Translations under genes and position numbers: made by a program | DNA from: Myroides sp. NP-2 | Lineage (GTDB): Bacteria; Bacteroidota; Bacteroidia; Flavobacteriales; Flavobacteriaceae | Assembly (NCBI RefSeq): GCF_014145665.1 | Contig: NZ_JACHTD010000001.1 | Span: 62,001 to 126,000 of the forward strand | Reading direction: 5' to 3' | DNA length: 64,000 nt | In this document: positions 16,447 through 24,623 of the stretch, one piece after another | Numbering within the stretch: the first letter of the stretch is position 1 | Layout: the number at the start of each line of letters is the position of its first letter | Notes under the pieces: generated by a model | The model's input: only the letters and a program-made list of their open reading frames with translations | The model's database searches: none | Told to the model about the DNA's origin: nothing

Positions 16447-17835
16447 TTATTTACTTAATTCCATGTAGTATTTGTAGAACAATGGAATGGTTTCAATTCC
16501 CTTTAAGTAGTTAAAAATACCAAAGTGTTCATTTGGTGAGTGGATCGCATCTGAATCCAATCCGAATCCCATCATAATTGATTTAGAACCTAATTCCTCC
16601 TCAAATAAAGCCACAATAGGAATACTTCCTCCTGAGCGTACTGGAATTGGTGTAACACCAAACGTATCTTCATACGCTTTTGCAGCCGCTTGATAGCCAA
16701 TTGAATCGATAGGCGTTACATAACCTTGACCACCATGATGAGGTTTTACTTCTACTTTTACACCTGCAGGCGCAATGCTTTCAAAGTGTTTTTTGAATAG
16801 TTCCGTTATTTCTTCCCAATCTTGGTTTGGTACTAAACGCATAGAGATTTTTGCGAATGCTTTACTAGCGATAACAGTCTTAGCTCCTTCACCAGTATAA
16901 CCTCCCCAAATTCCATTGACGTCTAAGGTAGGACGAATTGAGTTGCGCTCGTTAGTTGTATACCCAGCTTCTCCGTATACCTCGTCAATATCCAATGCTT
17001 TTTTGTACTCGTCTAAAGAGAAAGGACGTTTTGCCATTTCATCTCGCTCCTCACGTGAAAGCTCTTCTACTTTGTCGTAGAATCCTGGAACCGTGATATG
17101 ATTGTTTTCATCGTGTAAGTAAGCAATCATCTTCGTTAATACGTTGATTGGGTTGGCAACCGCTCCACCGTATAATCCAGAGTGTAAATCTCTGTTTGGT
17201 CCAGTCACTTCAACTTCAACATAGCTCAATCCTCTCAATCCCGTCGTGATCGAAGGCTGTTGATTAGAAATCATGCCCGTGTCAGAAATTAAAATAACAT
17301 CGTTTTTCAATTTGTCATGGTTTCTTTTGACAAACCATCCTAAACTCACAGATCCAACTTCTTCCTCTCCTTCAATCATGAATTTCACATTACATGGTAA
17401 GGTATTTGTTGCAATCATATATTCAACCGCTTTCACATGCATGAACATTTGACCTTTGTCGTCACATGCTCCACGAGCAAAGATTGCTCCTTCAGGGTGA
17501 ATCGGTGTAGTTTTAATCACTGGTTCAAACGGGGGAGAAGTCCAAAGTTCGATTGGATCTGCTGGTTGTACATCGTAATGTCCGTAAACCAATACCGTTG
17601 GTAGCGCAGGATCGATGATTTTTTCTCCATATACAATAGGATATCCTGGAGTTTCGCACAATTCTACATTGTCGCAACCTGCTTTTATTAAATTTTCTTT
17701 TACCGCCTCAGCCGTGTTAATTACGTCCTGTGAGTACGCACTATCCGCGCTGATAGAAGGCTTTTTAAGTAGTTCAATTAACTCATCTATAAGACGTTGC
17801 TTGTTTTCTTGAACAAATTGTTTTGAATCTTTCAT
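16447..17835 (-). CDS. M20 family dipeptidase / metallopeptidase
   Basis: About 462 residues. Zinc-site motifs of family M20 are in order: VLVYGHYDVQP (His and Asp), ACDDKGQMFMHVKAV (bridging Asp), MIEGEEEVGSVSLG (catalytic Glu pair), a dimerisation domain from about 200 to 310, and IHSPNEHFG (last His). Related enzymes cleave dipeptides (carnosinase/PepV-like) in the cytoplasm. ATG 17835 (MKDSKQFVQEN) is chosen over the ORF start at 17874, because the promoter -7 element lies at 17868-17875. Consistent with the peptide-using lifestyle shown by the transporter block at 35-45 kb. Confidence 0.9.
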   Translation of the reverse strand: MKDSKQFVQENKQRLIDELIELLKKPSISADSAYSQDVINTAEAVKENLIKAGCDNVELCETPGYPIVYGEKIIDPALPTVLVYGHYDVQPADPIELWTSPPFEPVIKTTPIHPEGAIFARGACDDKGQMFMHVKAVEYMIATNTLPCNVKFMIEGEEEVGSVSLGWFVKRNHDKLKNDVILISDTGMISNQQPSITTGLRGLSYVEVEVTGPNRDLHSGLYGGAVANPINVLTKMIAYLHDENNHITVPGFYDKVEELSREERDEMAKRPFSLDEYKKALDIDEVYGEAGYTTNERNSIRPTLDVNGIWGGYTGEGAKTVIASKAFAKISMRLVPNQDWEEITELFKKHFESIAPAGVKVEVKPHHGGQGYVTPIDSIGYQAAAKAYEDTFGVTPIPVRSGGSIPIVALFEEELGSKSIMMGFGLDSDAIHSPNEHFGIFNYLKGIETIPLFYKYYMELSK

Positions 17836-17867
17836 AGTATGTATAGATACAGTTATATTATTCCTTA

Positions 17868-17875
17868 CAAACATA
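17868..17875 (-). promoter_or_regulatory. -7 element for the M20 dipeptidase
   Basis: On the minus strand TATGTTTG fits TAnnTTTG and lies 33 bases before ATG 17835. It helps exclude the longer ORF start at 17874. Confidence 0.55.
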
Positions 17876-17900
17876 AGAATAAAAAAAAATTATTTTTTTC

Positions 17901-17930
17901 TTGCAGATTAAAAAACAGGTTGTATATTTG
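17901..17930 (+). promoter_or_regulatory. tRNA-Leu promoter (TTG-N19-TAnnTTTG)
   Basis: TTG at 17901-17903, a 19-base spacer, and TATATTTG at 17923-17930 match the Bacteroidota sigma-A consensus well. A small palindrome GTACAC-AA-GTGTAC (17952-17965) lies between the promoter and the tRNA, in the 5' leader. Confidence 0.7.
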
Positions 17931-17983
17931 CAACGTCTTAAAAGAACAACAGTACACAAGTGTACAGCGGTTCTAAGCCACCT

Positions 17984-18065
17984 GCGGGTGTGGTGAAATT
18001 GGTAGACACGCCAGACTTAGGATCTGGTGCCGCAAGGTGTGTAGGTTCGAGTCCTATCACCCGCA
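17984..18065 (+). tRNA. tRNA-Leu (anticodon UAG)
   Basis: Acceptor stem GCGGGTG (17984-17990) pairs with CACCCGC (18058-18064), discriminator A at 18065. The D arm contains GGTGAAATTGGTAGACACG. The anticodon stem-loop CCAGA-CTTAGGA-TCTGG gives anticodon TAG. A long variable arm (GGTGCCGCAAGGTGTG), class II as expected for leucine, is followed by the T arm with GGTTCGAGTCC. The CCA end is not encoded (CTA follows). A perfect terminator follows 2 bases later. Confidence 0.97.
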
Positions 18066-18067
18066 CT

Positions 18068-18097
18068 AAAGCCTCTTCAAACGAAGAGGCTTTTTTT
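18068..18097 (+). terminator. Terminator of tRNA-Leu
   Basis: 11-bp stem AAAGCCTCTTC / GAAGAGGCTTT with loop AAAC, then seven T. Confidence 0.93.
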
Positions 18098-18264
18098 ATG
18101 GTTTTGGGTGAACTGGGATCAGGTGCAAAAGTTGGGGACTATGTAATGAAAGCGTTTTTTTCTATCTGACTTTTCCAGCACGTATGTCACCCTAAAAGGC
18201 ATTTTTAGCCCTGACTACGAAACTATTGTTCGGTCAATCTAAAAATGATAAAGGACTTGGGGGC

Positions 18265-18295
18265 AAAAAAAAGAAGGCAACCTAGTACAGGTGCC
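18265..18295 (-). terminator. Terminator of the 18.3-19.1 kb lipoprotein gene
   Basis: Imperfect stem GGCA(A)CCT (18276-18283) / AGGTGCC (18289-18295). On the minus strand it is followed by a near-continuous T-run (A-tract 18265-18272 on the plus strand). Confidence 0.65.
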
Positions 18296-18327
18296 CTCAT
18301 GCCTATTGCAACTAAAATGATAAGCTG

Positions 18328-19137
18328 TTATAGTGTTTCTTCATTATCTGGATCAAAACGACCACTAAAAATACGCCCAGAAGCCTCAATATCTGAACGA
18401 TCTTGGACAATGCCGCGGAAGTTCCAATATACCTTTTCTCCCTTTTCTTTATTTTTCCAGTTAAATACCTTTGTTATAGAGTTGTGGGTAGTGGTCAAAA
18501 TGACTATAGAGGTCGATTTGTCATCCTGTATAGTTGTGCCTGTTTTACAGATCAATACCGAGGCTACATTTGGCATGAAATTGTTCGAAGCCACATAAAG
18601 TGATGTGTAAACTTCATCTTTCGCATACACCTCAATAGGTTTAGGTTGTTGTTTGGAAGGCAAAAATTTAATATGACCAACAAGAGAATTGGTTATTTGT
18701 TGACTTTTCGCTGTTTTTTTCATCGGTACTAAACTCGGAGTGTCGCTAAGTTGTCGAGTATGTGAATCACGACTAGTCTCCATAACTACATAGTCCGCTT
18801 TATTTTTAGTTTGTTCACGGATGAAAGTATTTAGTTTCTCCAATTCATCGACAAATTGCTTTTTATGAGCTGCAGAAATTTGTTGAGTTTGTTCCACTAC
18901 CTTTTTGGAAATAGCAGCTGTTTGTTGATCTTTTGTTTCTAAATCCAAATAGTATCGGTTATTCACTTTGTCAATGCGAACAAATTCCTGTAAAAGTTTT
19001 GCATCTGCTTGATACTGCTGTGAAGTTAGACCTTGTACTTCTCTTTTTGAAACCAATTCTTTGGTTTCTTCTTTTTGACAACTGTAGGTTAATAGAACCA
19101 ACAACATAATGAAGACCTTGTATATTGTCTTGCGCAT
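18328..19137 (-). CDS. Hypothetical lipoprotein
   Basis: 269 residues, with a lipoprotein leader KVFIMLLVLLTYSCQKEE (Cys at about residue 20). Residues about 45-110 are charged and helical (QYQADAKLLQEFVRID, KKVVEQTQQISAAHKKQFVDELEKL), possibly a coiled coil. The C-terminal half is beta-type (VEVYAKDEVYTSLYVASNNFMP, ISFSDI-less, ending RDRSDIEASGRIFSG-like text 'QDRSDIEASGRIFSG'). No domain recognised. A single-gene unit between the tRNA terminator and a divergent AT-rich promoter region. Confidence 0.6.
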   Translation of the reverse strand: MRKTIYKVFIMLLVLLTYSCQKEETKELVSKREVQGLTSQQYQADAKLLQEFVRIDKVNNRYYLDLETKDQQTAAISKKVVEQTQQISAAHKKQFVDELEKLNTFIREQTKNKADYVVMETSRDSHTRQLSDTPSLVPMKKTAKSQQITNSLVGHIKFLPSKQQPKPIEVYAKDEVYTSLYVASNNFMPNVASVLICKTGTTIQDDKSTSIVILTTTHNSITKVFNWKNKEKGEKVYWNFRGIVQDRSDIEASGRIFSGRFDPDNEETL

Positions 19138-19368
19138 AATTTTTAAAATTTAAATTAAATAAAATGTATAATACTCTAGACAGGGGTTTAATTCGGATTC
19201 AAAATTATATTAAAATAACTTCTTGTTCATAATTTTATTTGATATTAGTAATTAATAGCTTATTATAATGTTTATTTTCTAATAAAATATTAATTGTGTT
19301 GTGTTTTGTGTATACTCTATTTCGATTAGAATCTGATTTTAATTCCATTTCTTTTCATACAAATCAAC

Positions 19369-19376
19369 TACCTTTG
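19369..19376 (+). promoter_or_regulatory. -7 element giving a probable leaderless helicase mRNA
   Basis: TACCTTTG matches TAnnTTTG and is only four bases from the ATG at 19381, so transcription would start at the start codon. Confidence 0.6.
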
Positions 19377-19380
19377 TCGC

Positions 19381-20691
19381 ATGAATCAAGCAGATATCCT
19401 TAAAAAATTGGAGATTGCAGCACTCAATGAGATGCAGCTTCAAACCCTTCAAACCGCGCAGGCGAAAAACAGTATGGTTTTATTATCCCCTACAGGATCG
19501 GGTAAAACATTGGCTTTTCTGTTGCCTATCGTTCAACGATTAAATCCTGCAGTAAAAGGTGTACAAGCCGTTATTCTTGTACCTACACGTGAGTTGGCTT
19601 TACAGATTGAAGCGGTGTTTAAGAAGATGGGGACTGCTTTTAAAATCAATGCATGTTATGGTGGACATTCCACGCGTACTGAATTAAATAATCTCTCGTC
19701 TCCACCAGCTGTTCTAGTAGGAACGCCAGGGCGTGTGGCTTTTCATATTGAAGAGAATTCCTTTGATACAGCAAATGTACACAGCTATGTGATTGATGAA
19801 TTCGACAAAGCATTAGAAATGGGGTTTCAAGATGATATGGATTACATCATCCAATCTTTCGATCGACTTGAGTTTCGCATGCTGACTTCTGCTACGGCAT
19901 TGAAGAAAATTCCCGAATTTACCGGTATTGAAAATCCCACTATCTTAAAGTTTTTGAAATCGGAAGCCATCCAACCCCAATTGACATTTAGCAAAGTGGT
20001 TTGTCCTGCGGAGGAGAAATTAGAGGCTGTTATTCAATTGATTGGAAAAATTGGCAAGGATACGATTTTAGTTTTCTGTAACCATCGAGATGCAGTAGCG
20101 CGAATCAGTGAAACATTGACAAAAAAAGGAGTTGCTAATGGCGCTTTTCACGGAGGATTGTTACAAGAGGACCGAGAGCGCGCATTGATGAAGTTTCGCA
20201 ATAGGAGTTGTCATATCCTAATCTCAACGGATTTAGCTGCTAGAGGATTGGATATCCCTGAAATTGGGCATGTGATTCACTACCAGATTCCAGAAAAAGA
20301 AGATGCCTTTATTCATCGCAATGGACGAACGGCGCGTATGAAGGCGAAAGGAAAAGTCTATATCATGGTCACTGATGAGGAACAGTATAGCTTTATTGAT
20401 CCTGAAATGCCCATCGAACAACTCAAAGGAACTTATACCATTGACAATACTACAGATTTTAAAACGATTTATATCAGTGCTGGAAAAAAGGACAAAGTCA
20501 ATAAAGTAGATATCGTTGGTTATTTAATTAAAACAGGAGGTCTTCAAAAGGAAGATATCGGACTAATTGATGTACGCGATACCCAGGCTTTTGTCGCCGT
20601 TCAAACAGCGAAGGTTAAGCCTTTGTTGCAAAAGCTGAGGGACACAAGATTGAAAAATAAAAAGGTAAAAATTGCAATTGCCAAGGATTAA
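19381..20691 (+). CDS. DEAD/DEAH-box RNA helicase with DbpA-like RNA-binding tail
   Basis: 436 residues. Helicase motifs in order: Q motif region (LEIAALNEMQLQTLQTA), Walker A SPTGSGKT, PTRELALQ, GTPGR, motif II as DEFD (VIDEFDKALEMGF) instead of DEAD, SAT, then the C-terminal RecA domain with FCNHRDAV, STDLAARGLDIPE and HRNGRTAR. The tail (IYISAGKKDKVNKVDIVGYLIKTGGL to end) is the DbpA-type RNA-binding domain. It is an ATP-dependent RNA helicase, probably in ribosome assembly, since DbpA acts on 23S rRNA. Note that DEFD is uncommon but keeps the two catalytic acidic residues. Confidence 0.9.
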   Translation: MNQADILKKLEIAALNEMQLQTLQTAQAKNSMVLLSPTGSGKTLAFLLPIVQRLNPAVKGVQAVILVPTRELALQIEAVFKKMGTAFKINACYGGHSTRTELNNLSSPPAVLVGTPGRVAFHIEENSFDTANVHSYVIDEFDKALEMGFQDDMDYIIQSFDRLEFRMLTSATALKKIPEFTGIENPTILKFLKSEAIQPQLTFSKVVCPAEEKLEAVIQLIGKIGKDTILVFCNHRDAVARISETLTKKGVANGAFHGGLLQEDRERALMKFRNRSCHILISTDLAARGLDIPEIGHVIHYQIPEKEDAFIHRNGRTARMKAKGKVYIMVTDEEQYSFIDPEMPIEQLKGTYTIDNTTDFKTIYISAGKKDKVNKVDIVGYLIKTGGLQKEDIGLIDVRDTQAFVAVQTAKVKPLLQKLRDTRLKNKKVKIAIAKD

Positions 20692-20718
20692 TCTACTTTC
20701 TCCTGCGTGTCAAGTTGT

Positions 20719-20753
20719 CTTTTCTTGTTTACCTACAGAGTAAACAAGAAAAG
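20719..20753. terminator. Palindrome / probable bidirectional terminator
   Basis: 14-bp inverted repeat CTTTTCTTGTTTAC / GTAAACAAGAAAAG with a 7-base loop, located between the convergent helicase and symporter genes. There is no long T-run, so termination is inferred from position. It resembles the palindrome at 13728-13754. Confidence 0.5.
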
Positions 20754-20762
20754 GCGAAACTA

Positions 20763-22292
20763 CTATCTTTCATTGCGATAAATCGCATTGGCTGTGTCAA
20801 ATTTTACTTGTACCACCCTTGAAGCTGGTGGTCCATAGGTAGAAACGAGATAAATGCTCAAGGCACTCAAGATAAACCCAGGAATCATCTCGTATAGGGG
20901 TTCATGGTAGCCAAAAATTACACCGTGTAAAACTTTTTCTTGAAAGATTGGCCAAAAAATAACGGTTAACCCGCCAATGAGGATACCCGTCAACGCCCCT
21001 TTACCTGTTGTTTTCTTCCAAAATAAAGCAAAGAGAATGAGCGGACCAAAAGCCGCGCCAAAACCTGCCCATGCATGTGCAACCAAAGCCAGTATGCTGT
21101 TGTTTTCTTCTGAGGCAATCCCCATAGCAATTATTGAAATAAGCAATACAGCTAAGCGACTAACCCAAACGAGTTCTGACTGCCGGGCATCCCGTCTAAA
21201 AAAAGAGTGATAAAAATCTTGTGTTAGCGTGCTAGAAGCCATTAATAGTTGGGCGCTCAACGTACTCATAACTGCCGCTAATATAGCAGATAGCAACAGG
21301 CCAATAATCCAAGGATTAAATAGATTGTGTAGTAAAGCGATAAAGATGAGCTCGCTGTTTTTCTGTACGCTAGCCGCTTGCTCTGGATGCAATTGAAAAT
21401 ACCCAATGCCTAAATATCCAATAACAACGGCACCTCCTAAACAAAGAAACATCCACGTCATACCAATACGACGTGCTTTTTTCATGGTTTTTACGCTTTC
21501 AGCAGCCATAAAACGCGCCAAAATATGCGGTTGTCCAAAGTATCCCAATCCCCAGGCTAGTGCACTGATAATCGATACAAAACTGATATCGTGAATGAGG
21601 TTGGAATAGGAGATGTGGTGGAGTGTACTCGCAACTTGGATTTGGACTAGGGCAAGGTCCCAAGACCCTAAGTGTACAACAAGCATAATGGGCGTGAGGA
21701 GCAAGGCAAATAACATCAACGTCGCTTGTAAAGTATCACACCAACTAATGGCTAAAAAGCCACCTATAAACGTATAGATAATTGTGGCTAAAGCGCTCAG
21801 TATTAAAGCTTGACTATACGGGAGCTCAAAAATAACTGCAAATAGTTGTGCGCCAGCAACCATGCCAGAGGCACAATACAAAGTAAAGAAAACGAGTATG
21901 GCAAGCGCAGCAATCGTTTTAACTCCTCGGCCGTCTTTTCCAAATCGATACAGGAAAAAATCAGGTAAGGTCAAGGCATTGTTACTTAGCTCTGTATGTG
22001 TGCGCAATCGATCTGCTACGAGTTTCCAATTCAAGTAAGCACCAACTAACAAGCCAATCGCAATCCAACTCTGGGATAATCCCAAGGCGAAAATACTGCC
22101 CGGCAATCCCATTAACAACCAACCCGACATATCTGAGGCACCAGCGGACAAAGCTGTTACAACGGCACCCAAACGCCTACCGCCTAAAATGTAATCTGAG
22201 AAATTTTTTGTCTTTACATAAGCAATAAACCCGATGCCGAAAATTAATATCAGGTAAATAGAAAAGGTCAAAAGGGTAGGATTTAACTGCAT
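20763..22292 (-). CDS. putP: Sodium/proline symporter (PutP type)
   Basis: About 509 residues and 12-13 membrane helices; E. coli PutP is 502. Text such as YILGGRRLGAVVTALSAGASDMSGWLLMGLPG, GGFLAISWCDTLQATLMLFAL, ILAAVMSTLSAQLLMASSTLTQDF and HAWAGFGAAFGPLILFALFW matches the SSF family and specifically PutP, including the Na+-site region ASDMSGW. It imports L-proline with sodium across the cytoplasmic membrane. ATG 22292 (MQLNPTLLTFSIYL) is preferred, since the ORF start at 22403 adds 37 residues not found in the family. No putA is nearby. Confidence 0.88.
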   Translation of the reverse strand: MQLNPTLLTFSIYLILIFGIGFIAYVKTKNFSDYILGGRRLGAVVTALSAGASDMSGWLLMGLPGSIFALGLSQSWIAIGLLVGAYLNWKLVADRLRTHTELSNNALTLPDFFLYRFGKDGRGVKTIAALAILVFFTLYCASGMVAGAQLFAVIFELPYSQALILSALATIIYTFIGGFLAISWCDTLQATLMLFALLLTPIMLVVHLGSWDLALVQIQVASTLHHISYSNLIHDISFVSIISALAWGLGYFGQPHILARFMAAESVKTMKKARRIGMTWMFLCLGGAVVIGYLGIGYFQLHPEQAASVQKNSELIFIALLHNLFNPWIIGLLLSAILAAVMSTLSAQLLMASSTLTQDFYHSFFRRDARQSELVWVSRLAVLLISIIAMGIASEENNSILALVAHAWAGFGAAFGPLILFALFWKKTTGKGALTGILIGGLTVIFWPIFQEKVLHGVIFGYHEPLYEMIPGFILSALSIYLVSTYGPPASRVVQVKFDTANAIYRNER

Positions 22293-22435
22293 TTTTCTTT
22301 TAAAAATAGCCAAAAAATTTTCCGAGAGAATCAGGGGTGTTTGATTTGTATAAGCAATTATAGGTTTGTGTTTTAATTCTATACGTAAAAACTGAAAAAG
22401 CACTTGAGCTAATGCATTATCTCGACAAAACAGTT

Positions 22436-22471
22436 AAAAAAAGTCAGGTTCTCCAAAAAGAGAACCTGACT
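22436..22471 (-). terminator. Terminator of the 595-residue protein gene
   Basis: 12-bp perfect stem AGTCAGGTTCTC (22442-22453) / GAGAACCTGACT (22460-22471), loop CAAAAA. It is followed on the minus strand by seven T (A-tract 22436-22442). Confidence 0.9.
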
Positions 22472-22493
22472 ACATAAAAACTAATTAGAGGGG

Positions 22494-24281
22494 CTATGCA
22501 TGTAACAATGCTATTTTGATGTGAGCTAATTCATTGAGAATAGCTCCTTTAGTTGCTGTGAAATACGTTTGATCTCTTTCGAATAAAGCGCTGTAGTAAT
22601 CAATACCTGTGATCAAATTAGCCTTTGTCTTATCTAATTTTTTGAGCTGTATTGCCGTGGCATCTCCTTTGATTTGACGCTTTTCTTCCTTAAAGTGATC
22701 CAAATACATACGAAGTTCCTTGATGAAAAAATGAGGACGATGTGTAGCATCGATCACATTGTCTCGACCATAAATGTGCTGTACCATCTGTTTGAGTGAA
22801 ACTTCTTTGGTAAAATAGGCTATGTTTGGTCCTGGACAGATTACAACGCCTTGGGCTTCTCCTTTTATTTGGAGGTTGTTTTCGATAAAAGAGGCATTAG
22901 CCAAACCAATGCACAAACACGCTTTCTCGGTTATGGCGTGAAATTGCTGCTGGTATTCTTCTGCACTCATCTCCTTTTTTCTTTGGGCTAAAGCAGCGAT
23001 TTCAATAGTTTGATACTTGCGTGAAGCGGTACATATTCCCTCGTTATCGTGCATTTTGTTTAATGCTAAATACTTGCGAGGACATGAACTACCAGCTTTG
23101 TTCTTGGCAATGCGAGCCGCTTTATACTCCTCATTCGTTGTTCCTTTGATGTTGTTGAAGGGAATGCCTAAAGGGGAAACATGACTCAAGTATAAGTCTT
23201 CTTCCTTGGCATTAGCTAAGAGTTCTCGCGTTGCGGTATCAACCGACGTTGCCTCAGGTACAAGCAAGAAAGGCGATCCCCATCCCACAGAATCAACCTG
23301 ATAGTGATCCAATAAAAATTGATGTTCAGCTGCCGTTCCTACACCGCCTTGTGCTGTTACTTTTAGGGGTAGGGGTTGTTCTGGAACGTATTTGCCTTTT
23401 TGTGTAAGTGCTTTAACCATTAATTCATGGGTCGTTGCTATTAGCTCTTCGCGTTTGTCTTTAAATTCTTCTAAGATTACCCCCAATAAATAACCATCCG
23501 TAGCAAAGGCATGTCCACCACAGTTTAATCCTGATTCAATGCGGTATTCCGAAACCCAAAGCCCTTTTTTAGCTAAAAAACTCCCTTGTATTAAGGCGGA
23601 TCTATAGTCACTCACTTTTAAAATAATTTTTTTCGCTAAAGGTTGATCGGGTTGGGGATAGAAAGCATCAAATTCTTCAAAGTAGCTAAAGAGCTTGGGG
23701 TTCATCCCCGCAGATAAAACCACAGATGATTGCAAGGTGCTGTTGTGAAATCCGCGTAAGGCAGCATGTGCATCATTAAAGATGGCCGGCAAGGGTTCTT
23801 TTTTGTCAAACTGTTCTCGATCTACTTTAGTCATAATGTTGACGTCAATATCTCCGGGTATTAGGTATGTATCGAGGATGTGCTTGAAGTTTTCTACCGA
23901 AATTTTATCGTCTAAATAGGTCTGTAATTGCTTGCGAATATCTGATACCGTAGGCAACATTTCGATATAGTCTTCTACGCTTTGCTTGCTTTTTAGCAAG
24001 TCTTGTTTTAGGGATTCGAATTTTGTTTTTACAATGGTATCCAAGGTGTTGAGGTAGGCGGTAATGCGCTTGGCTCTGAAATCTTCAATCTTTTTCGTAA
24101 TCTCTTGGTAAGGTAATTCGAATTTCTCACAGTAGAATTTATTCATGCGTTCAATTAGCTCATCGTCCATAACAGATAAGGTGGAAGCTAATCCATATTG
24201 TGCCACACGTATAGGACTGTCAATAGTATAAGCGAGTCCCATCACAGGAATGTGAAAGGAATGCAAAGGTGTTACTTTCAT
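22494..24281 (-). CDS. Large conserved protein of unknown function (possible TIM-barrel oxidoreductase fold)
   Basis: 595 residues, no signal peptide or membrane helix. It starts MKVTPLHSFHIPVMGLAYTI, reminiscent of the first strand of FMN TIM-barrel enzymes. The middle contains IESGLNCGGHAFATDGYLL and VTAQGGVGTAAEHQFLLDHY, followed by GWGSPFLLVPEATS, resembling phosphate/flavin-binding loops of nitronate monooxygenase or glutamate synthase-type barrels. Then comes a Cys-bearing region (AGSSCPRKYLALN, EGICTASRKY, KACLCIGLAN, VVICPGPNIAYF) that could hold a metal or Fe-S cluster. A helical region at residues 50-125 is inserted near the N-terminus. These comparisons are by eye only; the function is unknown. 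Single-gene unit with a palindrome upstream. Confidence 0.6.
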   Translation of the reverse strand: MKVTPLHSFHIPVMGLAYTIDSPIRVAQYGLASTLSVMDDELIERMNKFYCEKFELPYQEITKKIEDFRAKRITAYLNTLDTIVKTKFESLKQDLLKSKQSVEDYIEMLPTVSDIRKQLQTYLDDKISVENFKHILDTYLIPGDIDVNIMTKVDREQFDKKEPLPAIFNDAHAALRGFHNSTLQSSVVLSAGMNPKLFSYFEEFDAFYPQPDQPLAKKIILKVSDYRSALIQGSFLAKKGLWVSEYRIESGLNCGGHAFATDGYLLGVILEEFKDKREELIATTHELMVKALTQKGKYVPEQPLPLKVTAQGGVGTAAEHQFLLDHYQVDSVGWGSPFLLVPEATSVDTATRELLANAKEEDLYLSHVSPLGIPFNNIKGTTNEEYKAARIAKNKAGSSCPRKYLALNKMHDNEGICTASRKYQTIEIAALAQRKKEMSAEEYQQQFHAITEKACLCIGLANASFIENNLQIKGEAQGVVICPGPNIAYFTKEVSLKQMVQHIYGRDNVIDATHRPHFFIKELRMYLDHFKEEKRQIKGDATAIQLKKLDKTKANLITGIDYYSALFERDQTYFTATKGAILNELAHIKIALLHA

Positions 24282-24623
24282 TTGGTTTTGGTTTAGTTGT
24301 AAAGGCGAAAAATAATGCTTTTATTCAGTCCAAGGGGTGATAATTATCATGCTTTAACATCGTGATTCACAGAAGTTAACCGCTTTAGTACTCCGCATTA
24401 GATCCATGGTTAAAACGATGAGTGAAAAAACGGGTTTTCTAAAATTTGGTTAAGTAGAGAAAGATTGGTGAAATTGACAAGACATATAGGTGATTAGTTG
24501 TCATTTCTCTTTTAATATTTGTTATATTTCTTTAAATTTATCAATTGAATTGTTCGTAAAAAGTGACTTTTTCACCATTAACGAGTCCAAATGCTATAGA
24601 CCCACTTAATAACAGAGATTATT
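24282..24623. other. Intergenic region between divergent genes, with two palindromes
   Basis: About 340 bases without a gene. It holds a perfect 12-bp palindrome TGATAATTATCA at about 24339-24350, 60-70 bases upstream of the minus-strand 595-residue protein start, and a small AAAAAGT-G-ACTTTTT palindrome at about 24557-24571 in front of the MscS gene. The first looks like a dimeric regulator site; no regulator is identified. No good TAnnTTTG element stands out. Confidence 0.4.

Noticed and set aside
17960..18169. 69-residue open frame over tRNA-Leu
   Set aside because: It runs through the tRNA and its terminator; the tRNA structure explains the sequence.
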